64,000 nucleotides of DNA. Source: Phycisphaerales bacterium (GTDB lineage Bacteria > Planctomycetota > Phycisphaerae > Phycisphaerales > UBA1924). Every line of letters starts with the position of its first letter. Within the stretch, counting starts at the first letter, position 1. Positions 33,538-43,266 of this stretch are shown here, one piece after another. Below the pieces are notes generated by a model. It searched no databases. It was not told where the DNA came from and was given only the letters and a program-made list of their open reading frames with translations. The stretch is taken from contig JABWBB010000003.1 of assembly GCA_013360675.1 (NCBI GenBank), positions 44,746 through 108,745 of the forward strand, given 5' to 3'. A program made the position numbers and the translations under genes.

Positions 33538-34335
33538 CTAACCTCGGAAGAATCGAACGAATGCGTGGATCGTGGCGGCACGCCCGATGGCGCCGATGGC
33601 CTGCGTCAACGGGATGTGTTTGGGGCAGACCTGCACGCAGTTTTGCGCGTTGCCGCAGTCGTTGATCCCGCCCGGGCCCATGAGCACATCAAGGCGTTCG
33701 CCCGCGTGCTGGCGGCTGGTGGCGTGGTCATTGAAGAGTTGAGCTTGGCCAAAGACCTGGGCGCCCACGAACGAGGTATCCCATGTGGCCGGGTCGGGCT
33801 CGAGATCAAACTGGGGGCAGGCCTCGAGGCAGCACCCACAGGTCATGCAGGTTGAAAGGACATAGCGGCGCTCGGCGGTGGCGGCGTCCTCACGCGGGCC
33901 CGGGCCCAGGTTGTAGGTCCCGTCCAAGGGCACCCAGGCCTTGATGCGCTTGAGGTTGTGGAACATGCGCGCGCGGTCGACCCACAGATCGCGCACCACC
34001 GGGAACCGCGACATGGGCTCGAGCGTGATGACATCGTCGTTGCCCGTCACGTAATCGTCGATGAGGCACGAGCAGGATTGACGCACCTTGCCGTTGATCA
34101 CCATCGTGCACGCCCCGCAGACCTCTTCGAGGCAGCCCGAATCCCAGACCACCGGCGTGGTCTGAGTCCCCTCCACAGTGACAGGGTTGGCGGCGACGGC
34201 CTGCAGACACGAGATCACGTTCGAGCCGGGCTCGATGGGCACGCGGAACTCTTCCCATCGCGAGGGCTTGCCCGGGCCGTCGCATCGCTTGATGCGGAGT
34301 CGGACGGTGCGGTTGGCGGCGGCGGTCTTCTCCAC
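33538..34335 (-). CDS. sdhB: succinate dehydrogenase/fumarate reductase iron-sulfur subunit
   Basis: A 265-residue subunit that carries electrons from the flavin in SdhA to the membrane anchor. The N-terminal [2Fe-2S] ligands lie in DSGCLEEVCGACTM with a later QSCSC. The C-terminal [4Fe-4S] and [3Fe-4S] clusters use CMTCGCCLEACP, then NCVQVCPKHIP. The GTG at 34335 is preferred because AAAGGA precedes it and it lies 13 bases after the sdhA stop. It is the last gene of the sdhC-sdhA-sdhB operon and acts at the cytoplasmic membrane face. Confidence 0.95.
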   Translation of the reverse strand: MEKTAAANRTVRLRIKRCDGPGKPSRWEEFRVPIEPGSNVISCLQAVAANPVTVEGTQTTPVVWDSGCLEEVCGACTMVINGKVRQSCSCLIDDYVTGNDDVITLEPMSRFPVVRDLWVDRARMFHNLKRIKAWVPLDGTYNLGPGPREDAATAERRYVLSTCMTCGCCLEACPQFDLEPDPATWDTSFVGAQVFGQAQLFNDHATSRQHAGERLDVLMGPGGINDCGNAQNCVQVCPKHIPLTQAIGAIGRAATIHAFVRFFRG

Positions 34336-34348
34336 GTCGCGAGTCCTT

Positions 34349-36286
34349 TCAACTGGCCGCGGGGGCCTTGGCATCGGTCTTGCCATACGTGCGTGCGGTG
34401 GGCGCGATCAGCGTGTCGTCGATCGGCACAAACTCGAGCGTCACGCCGGCATTGGCGTGCTTGGCCAGCGAGGTCTTCATGAAGTTGGCGTCGTCACGTT
34501 CGGTGTAATCGGATCGATAGTGCGCCCCGCGGCTCTCGCGGCGCTCGAGCGCCCCCAGCGAAATCGCGTCGGCCAGGGCCAGCATGTCGCCCACCATGCG
34601 CGCGTAGCCCAGTGATTGGTTCCCCCACCCCGCGTTGTCGGGCAGGCGGGCCTTGGCGTAGCGGTCCTTGAGTTCGGCGAGCTTGACGCGGCACTGCTCG
34701 AGGCGCGCCTTGGTGCGCACCACCGTGCACGCCGCCGTCATCTCGTCGCCCAGTTCCTTGCCGATCGCGTACGGGTTTGTCAGCGTGTCGGGCTTGGCCC
34801 CGCTCACCGTCGCCAGCAGACGCTTCATCGCCTGCTGTTCACGATCGACGCTGGCGTCGAAGGCCCCGGCGGGCATGTCGGCGGCGGGCGCCTTGGCGGG
34901 CTCCTCGTCCTTCACGTAGTTGAGCACCGACACGCCGCAGAAGAGCCCGTCGAAGATGCACGAGAGCAGAGCGTTGGCCCCGAGGCGGTTGGCCCCGTGA
35001 TAGGCGAAGTTGACCTCGCCAAAGGCATAAAGCCCGCGGATGTTAGTCATCATGTTGTTGGTCGCGCCGGGCGCAAGGCCCTGCCCCGGGCGGGAATCGA
35101 GCGGAGCGGTTGCCCCCGAGACATGCTTGGCGCGGGGCTGGGCGGGGGTGTAACTGCCCTTGGTGTGCGTGGTCCACAGCCCGCCCATCGAGTAGTGCAC
35201 CGCCGGGAAGATGCGCATGGGCGTGTCGCGCGGGTCGTCGCCGACAAACTTCTCATAGATCTCGAGGATGCCGCCGAGTTTGCGGTCGAGGTAGTCGCGG
35301 GGTTTGTGCGTGAGGTCGAGGTAGACCTGTTTTTCGCCGTTGACGCCCAGGCCCATGTTGACGCAGACGTCGAAGATCTCGCGGGTGGCGATGTCACGCG
35401 GGACGATGTTGCCGTATTTGGGGTATTTCTCTTCGAGGAAGTACCAGCGCTCGGCTTCGGGGATGTTTTTGGGGTCGCGGGTGTCGCCCTTGGCGCGGGG
35501 CACCCAGACGCGCCCGCCCTCGCCGCGTGCCGATTCCGACATGAGCCGTAGTTTGTCGGCCCCGGGGATGGCGGTCGGGTGGACCTGGATCATCTCGGGG
35601 TTGGCATACCAGGCGCCATGCCGGAAGCAGCGGGCGGCGGCGGCCCCGTTGCAGATGATCGAGTTGGTGCTCTTGCCAAAGACCAGCCCGCAGCCGCCCG
35701 TGGCCATGACGACGGCGTCGGCCCGGAAGGCGCGGATCTGCATGGTGCGCATGTCCTGGGCGACGATGCCCACGCAGCGCCCGTTCTCGATCACCGGGGC
35801 GAGGAACTCCCAGAACTCATACTTGGTGACCTTCCCCTCCGACTCGTAGCGGCGCACCTGCTCGTCGAGGGCGTAGATCAACTGCTGGCCGGTGGTCGCG
35901 CCCGCGAAGTGCGTGCGCTTGAAGAGCGACCCGCCGAAGAGGCGAAGATCGCGATACCCCTCGCTGGTGCGGTTGAAGGGGACGCCCATGCGGTCGAGCA
36001 GATCGATGATGCGCGGGGCCCAGTTGGCCATCTCGAGCACGGGGTGCTGGTCGGCGAGGAAGTCCCCGCCGTAGATCGTTTCGTCGAAGTGCTCGTACTC
36101 GCTGTAGCCCTGCTGGCGCGCGACCTCATTGCAGGCGTTGATCCCGCCCTGGGCGCAGACGCTGTGCGAACGCTTGACGGGGACGAGGGAGAAGAGATCG
36201 ACGCTCATCCCGCCCTCGGCCACGCGCGCGCTGGCGGCCAATCCCGCCAAACCCCCGCCCACCACGATCACCCGCTGCTGCGACAT
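34349..36286 (-). CDS. sdhA: succinate dehydrogenase/fumarate reductase flavoprotein subunit
   Basis: A 645-residue flavoprotein that oxidises succinate to fumarate in the citric acid cycle. It has VVGGGLAGL for FAD, the HSVCAQGGINA stretch whose His binds FAD covalently, the active-site region with GLWTTHTKGSY, and the FAD-binding GEVNFAYHGANRLGANALL near the C-terminal half. The length fits the B. subtilis-type enzyme. Two adjacent ATG codons lie at 36289 and 36286; the second has GGGAG six bases before it, so it is chosen. It starts 50 bases after sdhC. Confidence 0.96.
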   Translation of the reverse strand: MSQQRVIVVGGGLAGLAASARVAEGGMSVDLFSLVPVKRSHSVCAQGGINACNEVARQQGYSEYEHFDETIYGGDFLADQHPVLEMANWAPRIIDLLDRMGVPFNRTSEGYRDLRLFGGSLFKRTHFAGATTGQQLIYALDEQVRRYESEGKVTKYEFWEFLAPVIENGRCVGIVAQDMRTMQIRAFRADAVVMATGGCGLVFGKSTNSIICNGAAAARCFRHGAWYANPEMIQVHPTAIPGADKLRLMSESARGEGGRVWVPRAKGDTRDPKNIPEAERWYFLEEKYPKYGNIVPRDIATREIFDVCVNMGLGVNGEKQVYLDLTHKPRDYLDRKLGGILEIYEKFVGDDPRDTPMRIFPAVHYSMGGLWTTHTKGSYTPAQPRAKHVSGATAPLDSRPGQGLAPGATNNMMTNIRGLYAFGEVNFAYHGANRLGANALLSCIFDGLFCGVSVLNYVKDEEPAKAPAADMPAGAFDASVDREQQAMKRLLATVSGAKPDTLTNPYAIGKELGDEMTAACTVVRTKARLEQCRVKLAELKDRYAKARLPDNAGWGNQSLGYARMVGDMLALADAISLGALERRESRGAHYRSDYTERDDANFMKTSLAKHANAGVTLEFVPIDDTLIAPTARTYGKTDAKAPAAS

Positions 36287-36335
36287 CATCCGCTCCCGAT
36301 ACTCGTGCTCGTCATTTCGTGCGCCGTTGGTCCGC

Positions 36336-37136
36336 TCATGGCGTCTGGGGCATCGCCGCGGCGTCGGGATGCATCTTGGTTTCAACCTCTCTCGCGGCGG
36401 CGGGGCTGTGCATCGCAAAGCCGATGACCGAAGCCCAGGCCATCGCCATGAGCCCGGCCCCCAGCCCGGCGCAGACATACCCCCACCGCTGTTGGGCCGC
36501 CCGCGACACCGTCAGGCCCCAAGTGATCGCCGCCGTCCACAACCCGTTGGCGAAGTGGAAGACCAGCAGCGAGACCCCGATGAAGTAGAAGGCCGAGACG
36601 ACCATGCCCATGGCCGTGAACTCTTCCCCGCCCCGCAAGGCGGCAGCGAGGGTGGACGAGGCGAAGTTGTGGCTCCACGCGGTGCCGCCGGGGATGAGGA
36701 AGGTCCATCCCCATCGCAGCGTGGCGACGTGGTAGAAGATGAAGAGGATGCCGATGTACCCGCTGGCCCGCTGCAGGCGGTAGCGCTTGTTCGCGCCGTA
36801 CGGATACGCCGAGGTGTTCATCCGCCCGGTGAGGGCGTAGATCGTGCCCAGGACGGCGTGAAAGCCGATCGAGAGCCAGAGGGTGAGTTCGATGAGGAAC
36901 AGGTGCGGCACCTGCTCGTTGATCCAGACGACTTCCTTGGCGAAGTAGGCGGCCCCACCCTGCGACCAGGAAAACTCGGGGTGCTCACCCCGCAACCCCA
37001 ACTTGCCCCACAAGATGGAGGAGTTCGTGGTGAGGTGGGCGATGAGAAAAAGCCCGATGGGCACGATCCCGCTCAGCGAGTGCAAACGCCGGAGCAGGAA
37101 ATGATGACGATCAAGGAACGTGGTCTGCTGCGACAC
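36336..37136 (-). CDS. sdhC: succinate dehydrogenase cytochrome b558 subunit
   Basis: A 266-residue membrane protein with five predicted helices that anchors SdhAB and binds two haems b. The opening HHFLLRRLHSLSGIVPIGLFLIAH and later FHAVLGT, GILFIFYHVATLRWG and FHFANGLWTA carry the histidines expected for haem ligation and the quinone site. It is the single-polypeptide anchor of the B. subtilis and Wolinella type, so no sdhD is expected. It is the first gene of the operon. A DUF1844 gene lies 91 bases upstream on the same strand. Confidence 0.92.
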   Translation of the reverse strand: MSQQTTFLDRHHFLLRRLHSLSGIVPIGLFLIAHLTTNSSILWGKLGLRGEHPEFSWSQGGAAYFAKEVVWINEQVPHLFLIELTLWLSIGFHAVLGTIYALTGRMNTSAYPYGANKRYRLQRASGYIGILFIFYHVATLRWGWTFLIPGGTAWSHNFASSTLAAALRGGEEFTAMGMVVSAFYFIGVSLLVFHFANGLWTAAITWGLTVSRAAQQRWGYVCAGLGAGLMAMAWASVIGFAMHSPAAAREVETKMHPDAAAMPQTP

Positions 37137-37227
37137 GCGCGGAACCCTCCGTCATCTCGCGCGAGCCCCGCGCGGGATGAATCAGCCCGAGTGTCGCCAT
37201 GATACTCATCGCCGACACGCCGCGGGG

Positions 37228-37701
37228 CTATGGCGTCTGAAGCCCGGGCATGCCCGGCTTGCCCGGCATCCCCGGTGCGTCGCCCTGCGGCTTGATCTTG
37301 CCCTCTTGCACCGCCTTGGCCACGGCCTTGCTCACCTCGACAAAGGCCATGCGAGCGTCCTGCAGCAGCCCGGTCAGGAACTCTTCCTCGGCTTTGCTCA
37401 GATTGCCCTTGGTCTTCTGCTCGAGCACGCCCAGCATGTCGATGTAGAGCTTCGAAAGTTCGGGGGCAAAGACCCGCTGCTGCGTGCGTGGATCGGGGAT
37501 CTCGCCCAGGAAGGTCAAGGCCTGCACCGCGAGCATGCGGCAGATTTCCTCAAAGGTCACCGGTTCGTCGGAGCCGGTCCCGCCCGGCTTGGCCTGAGCC
37601 TGCTTCTTGGCCGCTTCGGCCTCGAGGCGGGCCTTCTCGGCCTGGGCTTGCGACTTCCAGTCGCTGTCGATGATAATCTTGGGCTGTTCGTCGCCTGGCA
37701 T
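37228..37701 (-). CDS. DUF1844 domain protein
   Basis: A 157-residue soluble protein. The first 60 residues are a charged Lys/Gln/Ala-rich segment after IIIDSDWKSQAQAEKARLE, then comes the conserved core EPVTFEEICRMLAVQALTFLG, ending in a long helix (EEEFLTGLLQDARMAFVEVSKAV) and a Gly/Pro/Met tail. DUF1844 proteins have no assigned function. The ATG at 37701 has GGGAGA upstream. It is divergent from the parvulin lipoprotein gene, with 56 bases between starts. Confidence 0.85.
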   Translation of the reverse strand: MPGDEQPKIIIDSDWKSQAQAEKARLEAEAAKKQAQAKPGGTGSDEPVTFEEICRMLAVQALTFLGEIPDPRTQQRVFAPELSKLYIDMLGVLEQKTKGNLSKAEEEFLTGLLQDARMAFVEVSKAVAKAVQEGKIKPQGDAPGMPGKPGMPGLQTP

Positions 37702-37757
37702 CGGTATCTCCCGCGGGTTGGACCCGCTGGATACTAGGGCCATCGGAGGGCTCGCCC

Positions 37758-39026
37758 ATGATTCACCGCTTCCTCCGCACCGCGGGCGTGCGCACGCCCG
37801 GCGTGTTCCTCGCCGCCTTGCTCGTGCTCGCGGGGTGCGAGAGCGACGGCGGACGATCCAAGGCCCGCCTGGCGCCGAGCGAGTTTGCGCTCCTGACGAC
37901 CGACGCCGCGATCGAACCAGACCCCAGCACGATCCCTCCGCCCGGGGAGGTCACCGGCCCCATCAGCGCGTCGGAGGGAATCCTCGATGTGAAAGCGATC
38001 CCCGGGCCGCCCCCCGTGGCTCGAGTCGAGGCTGCGCCCGTCGAGGGTGCATCGCTCGTCGAGGCGACGGTGGGTTCGATCAACGGCAAGCCGATCTACG
38101 CCTCGGCTTTTCTGGATGATCTGGGCGCATCGCTCAGCGCACAGGCGAGAGAACTCGCCGCACGTCCGCGCGGGCGCGAACTGTGGCGACAAGCCGCGGC
38201 CGCCGAGATCCGCGGCAAACTCGACCGCACGATCGAGGACGAATTGTTGCGCGCCGAGGCGATGGGCAACCTGGCCCCCGAACAGCGACAGGGCTTCTTC
38301 GCGTTCATGCAATCGCTGCAGCGCGAGGAACTGTCGAAGTCGGGCGGGAGCATGGAGGCCGCTCGCCGGCGCGTCGCCGAGACCGAATCGCTCTCGCTGG
38401 ATCAGTATCTGCGTCAGCGCGAGCAGCAAGCGCTGATCCGGTCTGAACTGCAGCGCAAGGTGCGTCGCGGCGTCAACGTGACCTGGCGCGACATCAAACT
38501 CGAGTACGACCGCACCTGGGCCAACTGGAACCCCGATCCGCTGGCGGTCTTCCGCATGGTACAGATCCCCAACTCCGCGGCGGAGGATCTCCAGGAGTTT
38601 CAGACCCGTCTGAGCGCGGGCGAACCCTTTGCGACGCTCGCCGCGCTTCCCCTCAACCGCAACGACAGCGCCAAGGGGGGCGTGCGTTCGGTGCGTTTCA
38701 CGGGACCGCAGGCGGAGGCAAACTTCTTCGCCAATGCCGACCTCAACACTGCCGCCCGCACCCTTGCACCCGGCCAGACCGCCGGGCCCATCGCCTTGGG
38801 ACCGATCTCGGCGTGGCTGCACCTCGACCGGATCGAGCAGACCAGCATCGGCCTATACGAGGCGCAGCGCAAGATCTCCGACGATCTGTTCGAGGCGCAG
38901 GTGCGCGAAGAAGTCATGCGGTACATCGGCCGCCTACGTGAGCGCGCGAACATGACCTCGGTCGAGGAGATGGTCGCACGCCTGCTGGTCGTCGCCGAGG
39001 AACGCTACTACCCCTCGGCCCGCTGA
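37758..39026 (+). CDS. parvulin-like peptidyl-prolyl isomerase lipoprotein
   Basis: A 422-residue protein with a lipoprotein signal peptide, lipobox LVLAGC with Cys27. Behind a linker of about 70 residues comes a SurA/PrsA-like layout: NGKPIYASAFLDDL near residue 110, a helical chaperone part, and a parvulin-like segment around residues 255-340 (FRMVQIPNSAAEDLQEFQTR, then GGVRSVRF, LAPGQTAGPI). It should help fold outer-surface or secreted proteins in the periplasm. The isomerase core is divergent, so chaperone activity is safer than isomerase activity. YraN follows 22 bases later. Confidence 0.78.
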   Translation: MIHRFLRTAGVRTPGVFLAALLVLAGCESDGGRSKARLAPSEFALLTTDAAIEPDPSTIPPPGEVTGPISASEGILDVKAIPGPPPVARVEAAPVEGASLVEATVGSINGKPIYASAFLDDLGASLSAQARELAARPRGRELWRQAAAAEIRGKLDRTIEDELLRAEAMGNLAPEQRQGFFAFMQSLQREELSKSGGSMEAARRRVAETESLSLDQYLRQREQQALIRSELQRKVRRGVNVTWRDIKLEYDRTWANWNPDPLAVFRMVQIPNSAAEDLQEFQTRLSAGEPFATLAALPLNRNDSAKGGVRSVRFTGPQAEANFFANADLNTAARTLAPGQTAGPIALGPISAWLHLDRIEQTSIGLYEAQRKISDDLFEAQVREEVMRYIGRLRERANMTSVEEMVARLLVVAEERYYPSAR

Positions 39027-39048
39027 CGCCAGAGCGGGGAGGAACATC

Positions 39049-39495
39049 GTGCCGGCGATCCCCCAACTCCTGCCCCGTCTGCTGCGAGAGTGGCTTGGGC
39101 GAACGTTTCACCGGAGGGGTACCAAGGATCTGGGCCGCCTGGGAGATTGCATCGCCGCTGACTATCTCGCCGCCCGCGGGTTCCGGCGTCTGGGCGCCAA
39201 CGTCCGGCTGCGCAGGGGCGAGATCGACCTGCTCTTCGAAGACCCCGACGCGCGGACCATCGTTCTGGTCGAGGTGAAAGCCCGCAAGCGAAGGCCCGGC
39301 GAGGCCCGCCCCATCGCCCCCGAGGCGGCGATCACCGCACGCAAACGTGCCAAACTCCTCACGCTCCTGCGGACCCTGCGCCGTCTCAATGGCTGGGAAG
39401 ACCGCCCCGCGCGGATCGACGTCGTCGGCGTCGAGTGGCCCGCCGATATGGGTGAACCCAGTGTGCGCCACCATGCCGGCGCTGTCCGGGCGTAG
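39049..39495 (+). CDS. YraN family (UPF0102) nuclease-fold protein
   Basis: A 148-residue protein from the GTG at 39049, preceded by GGGAGGAACATC. It has the family pattern LGRLGDCIAADYLAARGFRRL, then GEIDLLFED and VLVEVKAR, the Asp/Glu-x-Lys metal site of the restriction-endonuclease-like fold, and later TARKRAKLL. The physiological role of YraN proteins is not settled; a role in DNA processing is suggested by the fold. Confidence 0.9.
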   Translation: MPAIPQLLPRLLREWLGRTFHRRGTKDLGRLGDCIAADYLAARGFRRLGANVRLRRGEIDLLFEDPDARTIVLVEVKARKRRPGEARPIAPEAAITARKRAKLLTLLRTLRRLNGWEDRPARIDVVGVEWPADMGEPSVRHHAGAVRA

Positions 39496-39520
39496 GCAAG
39501 CCTTACACGCTGATCAAACG

Positions 39521-41575
39521 TCACTTCTGGCTGAGGTACCAATCGCGCTCGTCACGCAGGCTCTGCGCCAGGGCATGATCCCCTTGCGCCGCCGCGGCCT
39601 CGGCGGCCTCCTGCGCAATCGCCGCGGCATGAGACCACTCCGCGGTGCCCGCATGCGCCTGCGCCAACGTCCGCAGCACGTGTGGGCTGGCACGGCGGGT
39701 GAGTTCCACCGCCCGTGCCGCGTGCGTAATCGCCTTACGCGGATTCACCAGCAATTCATCCCGCGCCGTCAGCAGGATCACCGCGAGCATGTTGTGCAAC
39801 GCCACGTCGTCGGGCGAAGCCACGAGCCCCTCGCCGAGCACCGCGATGGCACGGGCCTCCTGCCCCAATGAACGCAGGCTCGTGGCCAGGCCAAGAAACG
39901 CCCGCGCGTTGTCTTTACGCACGCGCGTCGCCAGTTGGAACTGCTCCATCGCGTCCTGCGCACGTCCAAAGGCCAGATAGACCTCGCCCAAGCCCATCCG
40001 CACGTTCTCTTCGGCCTGTGGCTCGGGGTGCGGCCCCAACGCCTGTTGCGCCCGTTCGAATGCCTCAAGCGCACGCGGCCCGTTGCGCTGTTCGTGCAGA
40101 AGGCCGCCCAGGCCCACCAGCGCGTCGAGGCTGTCGGGGTCTGCCTTGAGCGCGAGTTCGTACGACTCGCGGGCCCCCGCGGGGCTGCCGATCTGTCGCT
40201 GCGCCGCGGCAAGAAAGATGTACGCATCGGGCAAATCCGGTCGCAGATCGACGGCATGGCGCAGGTGCGTGATCGCGCCGCTGAGTTTACCGCTGCCGCG
40301 CAAGCTCTCGCCCAGGGCCATATGGGCGACGTAACTGTCGGGGGCGATCGCCACGCCGCGGGTCCACATCGCCTCGCCGTCGCGGAAGACGCGCGAATGC
40401 ACCAGCGAGGCCCCGGCCATCGCCAGCATGACGAGCACGCCCAGCGCAATCGCGGGTTTGCGCAGGCTCACGGGCATGCGGGGGCGGATCAGCACCACCA
40501 GGGCCACGCTCAGGCCCAGGCTGGCCATATAAAGAAAGTGATCGGAGACATACGTCAGCGCGAGGTTGCCGTAGGGGATGATCCCCAGCGTGGGCCCGAG
40601 TACGCCCATGAAATGCCCCAGGCCCCAGACCACGCGCCCGTCCAATCGCTTGGCGAACCAGGCCACGAGCAGCCCCGCGAGCACGAGCCCCACCCCGGGA
40701 AGCCACATCACCCCGCGCGCCGCCCCCACATTCCAGAGCGGGTAGGCCGGCGATAGATCAACAGGCCAGGCAAACTTGGCGAAATAGACCCACGGCGCGA
40801 TCCCGGCGATCTGCAGGCGCGACGCCGCATCGATCGACACGGGCACGGCCTGTCTCCCGACGAATCGTTCCTCGAACAGGATCGTGACGCCCGCGAGCGC
40901 GGCCCCGCAGAGCAGCGGCACGATCGATCTCGTGATCGAAGATCTCCACGACGACCGGAACCAGAAGCGATCGAGCAGGATCCACGCCGCGGGCACGCCC
41001 AGCAGCGCCGTCTTGCTGAGCAGTGCGCACAGGAACAACCCTGCGCCGAGCCAATACCATCCGCGACCGCCGGTGCGTGGATCGCGCGAGCGCGTCCACG
41101 CGAGCATGGCGAGCAGGCAGAAAAACCCCGAGAGCGTGTTCTTGAGTTCGGCGATCCACGCGACGCTCATGACCTGCGTGGGGTGCAACGCAAACAGGAT
41201 CGCGATGGACGCGCCCCACACGCCGCCGATCCCCAAGGCCCGCGCCAGGCGCAGGACCAGTGCGGCGCTGAGGGCGTGCAGCAGGACCGAGGCGGCGTGA
41301 TAGGCCCACGTGGCCTCGCCCGCGATCGCATGGATCGCCCAATAGAGCGTGAACGTCAGCGGGTAGTACTGCTCGCCGCTGCTTGAAAGCCAGATGTGCT
41401 TGAGCCCCTCGAGCCCGTGCATCGCCGGGTTGTTGGTGACATAGGCGGTGTCGTCCCACCCGGTCCAATCGCCCGCGAGCGAGGGGGCATAGACGGCGAG
41501 CGTCAGCCCCAGCACGAGGATCGTCGCCGCGACCAGGCCCCGAGATGGTTCGGCGTTGTCATGCACGGCGTGCAT
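39521..41575 (-). CDS. TPR-containing multi-pass membrane protein (TMTC-like)
   Basis: A protein of about 684 residues. The N-terminal half has about ten membrane segments, beginning after MHAVHDNAEPSRG, with WTGWDDTAYVTNNPAM in the first loop, a feature of the TMTC/PMT-like glycosyltransferase fold. The C-terminal half (from about residue 400) is a run of TPR repeats with typical A...G..Y..L...P spacing. Such proteins transfer mannose or other sugars to proteins from a lipid donor; the catalytic acid is likely in the DD of the first loop, but activity is not proven. It overlaps the GT2 gene upstream by 17 bases. The start is uncertain between 41578 and 41566. Confidence 0.75.
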   Translation of the reverse strand: MHAVHDNAEPSRGLVAATILVLGLTLAVYAPSLAGDWTGWDDTAYVTNNPAMHGLEGLKHIWLSSSGEQYYPLTFTLYWAIHAIAGEATWAYHAASVLLHALSAALVLRLARALGIGGVWGASIAILFALHPTQVMSVAWIAELKNTLSGFFCLLAMLAWTRSRDPRTGGRGWYWLGAGLFLCALLSKTALLGVPAAWILLDRFWFRSSWRSSITRSIVPLLCGAALAGVTILFEERFVGRQAVPVSIDAASRLQIAGIAPWVYFAKFAWPVDLSPAYPLWNVGAARGVMWLPGVGLVLAGLLVAWFAKRLDGRVVWGLGHFMGVLGPTLGIIPYGNLALTYVSDHFLYMASLGLSVALVVLIRPRMPVSLRKPAIALGVLVMLAMAGASLVHSRVFRDGEAMWTRGVAIAPDSYVAHMALGESLRGSGKLSGAITHLRHAVDLRPDLPDAYIFLAAAQRQIGSPAGARESYELALKADPDSLDALVGLGGLLHEQRNGPRALEAFERAQQALGPHPEPQAEENVRMGLGEVYLAFGRAQDAMEQFQLATRVRKDNARAFLGLATSLRSLGQEARAIAVLGEGLVASPDDVALHNMLAVILLTARDELLVNPRKAITHAARAVELTRRASPHVLRTLAQAHAGTAEWSHAAAIAQEAAEAAAAQGDHALAQSLRDERDWYLSQK

Positions 41576-42320
41576 CATCCCCCGGGCGTGCCCCCGCCGC
41601 AAGCAGGCGACGCAGCGTGCGCAACTCGGCGAAGGCCTTCGCGATGACGCGCAAGGTCCCTCCGCTGGGCGTGCCCGCGATCCTGGGCTGGTGGCGCACG
41701 CCCACCTCGCCAATGCGCAACCCCGCCCGCGACGCACGCGCCAGGACCTCGGCGGAGATCATCGCGCCGTTCGACACGAGTCCGGTTCCCTGGAGAAACG
41801 CGCGAGGAAAGACCTTGAACGCGCAGTCCACGTCGCGCGAGCGCACCCCCAGCATCCATCGCATCAGCAGCGTCCAGCAGAACCCATTGAGCCGGCGGAC
41901 GATGTTGTCGCGACGCTTGCGCCGAAATCCGATCGCCGCGTCAAACGAACTCAGCAGCCCCAGCAGCGAGCCCAGTTCGCCAAGATCAAACTGCCCGTCG
42001 CCGTCGGTCCAGAAGACAACATCCATCTGGGCGGCGTCGAACCCGCTGCGCAGTGCGGCCCCGTAGCCCCGCCCCACCTCGTGCGTCACTACGCGCACGC
42101 GTGGATCCTCGCGCGCCAATTCAGCGCCGATCATGCCCGTGTCGTCGGTGCTGCCGTCGTTCACGACGATCACCTCGACCCGGCGCGACACGCGCGAACC
42201 CTCGCGCAGCGCCGCCCGCACCACGCGAGCGACGTTCTCCGCCTCGTTGCGGCAGGGCAGCACGATGCTCAGCGATTCGACCTGGGCACAGGGCTGCATG
42301 TCCGTCGTCGCCTCCGACAC
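41559..42320 (-). CDS. family 2 glycosyltransferase (dolichyl/polyprenyl phosphate sugar synthase-like)
   Basis: A 253-residue GT-A protein: SIVLPCRNEAENVARVV, VIVVNDGSTDDT, and FWTDGDGQF, which holds the metal-binding acidic motif. After it comes the acceptor region RKRRDNIVRRLNGFCWTLLMRWMLGVRSRDVDCAFKVF, typical of enzymes that load a sugar onto a polyprenyl phosphate. It has no C-terminal membrane domain. Overlap with the downstream TMTC-like gene suggests it makes the lipid-linked sugar donor that the latter uses; that is inference from order and family. Confidence 0.87.
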   Translation of the reverse strand: MSEATTDMQPCAQVESLSIVLPCRNEAENVARVVRAALREGSRVSRRVEVIVVNDGSTDDTGMIGAELAREDPRVRVVTHEVGRGYGAALRSGFDAAQMDVVFWTDGDGQFDLGELGSLLGLLSSFDAAIGFRRKRRDNIVRRLNGFCWTLLMRWMLGVRSRDVDCAFKVFPRAFLQGTGLVSNGAMISAEVLARASRAGLRIGEVGVRHQPRIAGTPSGGTLRVIAKAFAELRTLRRLLAAGARPGDDARRA

Positions 42321-42326
42321 AGGGCG

Positions 42327-43208
42327 TTACGCGGGCGGTCGAACTTCGCGGATCTCGGTCCGCACATCCCAGAGTTCGGGGAAGAGACGGTCGTCCACGC
42401 GATCGCGCAGGTAGGCCACCCCCGCCGTGCCCCCCGTGCCGCGTTTGAACCCGATGATCCGCTCGACGACCTTCATGTGCCGGTACTTCCACAGGGCGTA
42501 CTGCTCGTCGATGTCGACGAGTTTCTCGGCCATCTCGTACGCATCCCAGTGGTCCTCGGGCGCTTCGTACACGCTGCGCAGCACCGCCGTGACGCCCGGA
42601 TTGGTGACGTGGGGCGTGCGCAGGTTGCGATCGAGCACCTCGGCGGGGATCGGCATGCCGCGCCGCGCCAGGTGCCGCAGAAACGCGTCGTAGAGGCTGG
42701 GGTTGTTGAGGGCCTCTTCAAGAGACGCATACACCTCGGGGCGGTGCTTGAAGAGCGCCAGCATCTTCTCGTCCTTGCGCCCGAGCAGGAACTCGACAAG
42801 GCGGTGCTGGTGCGACTGAAGCCCGCTGGCCGGGCCCAGCACGTGGCGGAATTGGACATACTCGCTGGGGGTGAGCGTCGCCAGCACGCTCCACTGGTTG
42901 AGCAACTGAGCCTGGATGTGCTTGACCCGCGCCAGGATCTTGAAACTCGCCTCGAGGCTGTCCCTGGCCACCAGGGATAACGCCTCGCGCAGTTCGTGCA
43001 CGATCAGCTTGAACCAGAGTTCGGTCGTCTGGTGCTGGATGATGAAGAGCAGTTCGTCGTGGTGCACGGGCGACGACAGCGGCTTCTGGCAGTTGAGCAA
43101 CGCGTCGATCTGCAGATACGCGTTGTAATCGAGTTTTCCGTGCAGGTCCGTGTGGTATTGCGCCTCGCCATGGGGCGTCGCGCCGGGTGGGGTGTCTGCG
43201 TGGGCCAT
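42327..43208 (-). CDS. kynA: tryptophan 2,3-dioxygenase
   Basis: A 293-residue haem enzyme that opens the indole ring of tryptophan to N-formylkynurenine. The signatures are [38 protein letters not shown] with the distal His, [15 protein letters not shown], and the C-terminal [22 protein letters not shown] with the proximal haem-binding His. The ATG at 43208 has GAGGAG before it and gives the family length. No other kynurenine-pathway gene is close; nadC is 12 kb away and not obviously linked. It ends seven bases before the GT2 gene. Confidence 0.95.
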   Translation of the reverse strand: MAHADTPPGATPHGEAQYHTDLHGKLDYNAYLQIDALLNCQKPLSSPVHHDELLFIIQHQTTELWFKLIVHELREALSLVARDSLEASFKILARVKHIQAQLLNQWSVLATLTPSEYVQFRHVLGPASGLQSHQHRLVEFLLGRKDEKMLALFKHRPEVYASLEEALNNPSLYDAFLRHLARRGMPIPAEVLDRNLRTPHVTNPGVTAVLRSVYEAPEDHWDAYEMAEKLVDIDEQYALWKYRHMKVVERIIGFKRGTGGTAGVAYLRDRVDDRLFPELWDVRTEIREVRPPA

Positions 43209-43266
43209 GGCCAGAGGGCTCCTCGCCGCCGAGAACAACGGGGCTGGTTCCAGGCGGCGGGGGATC

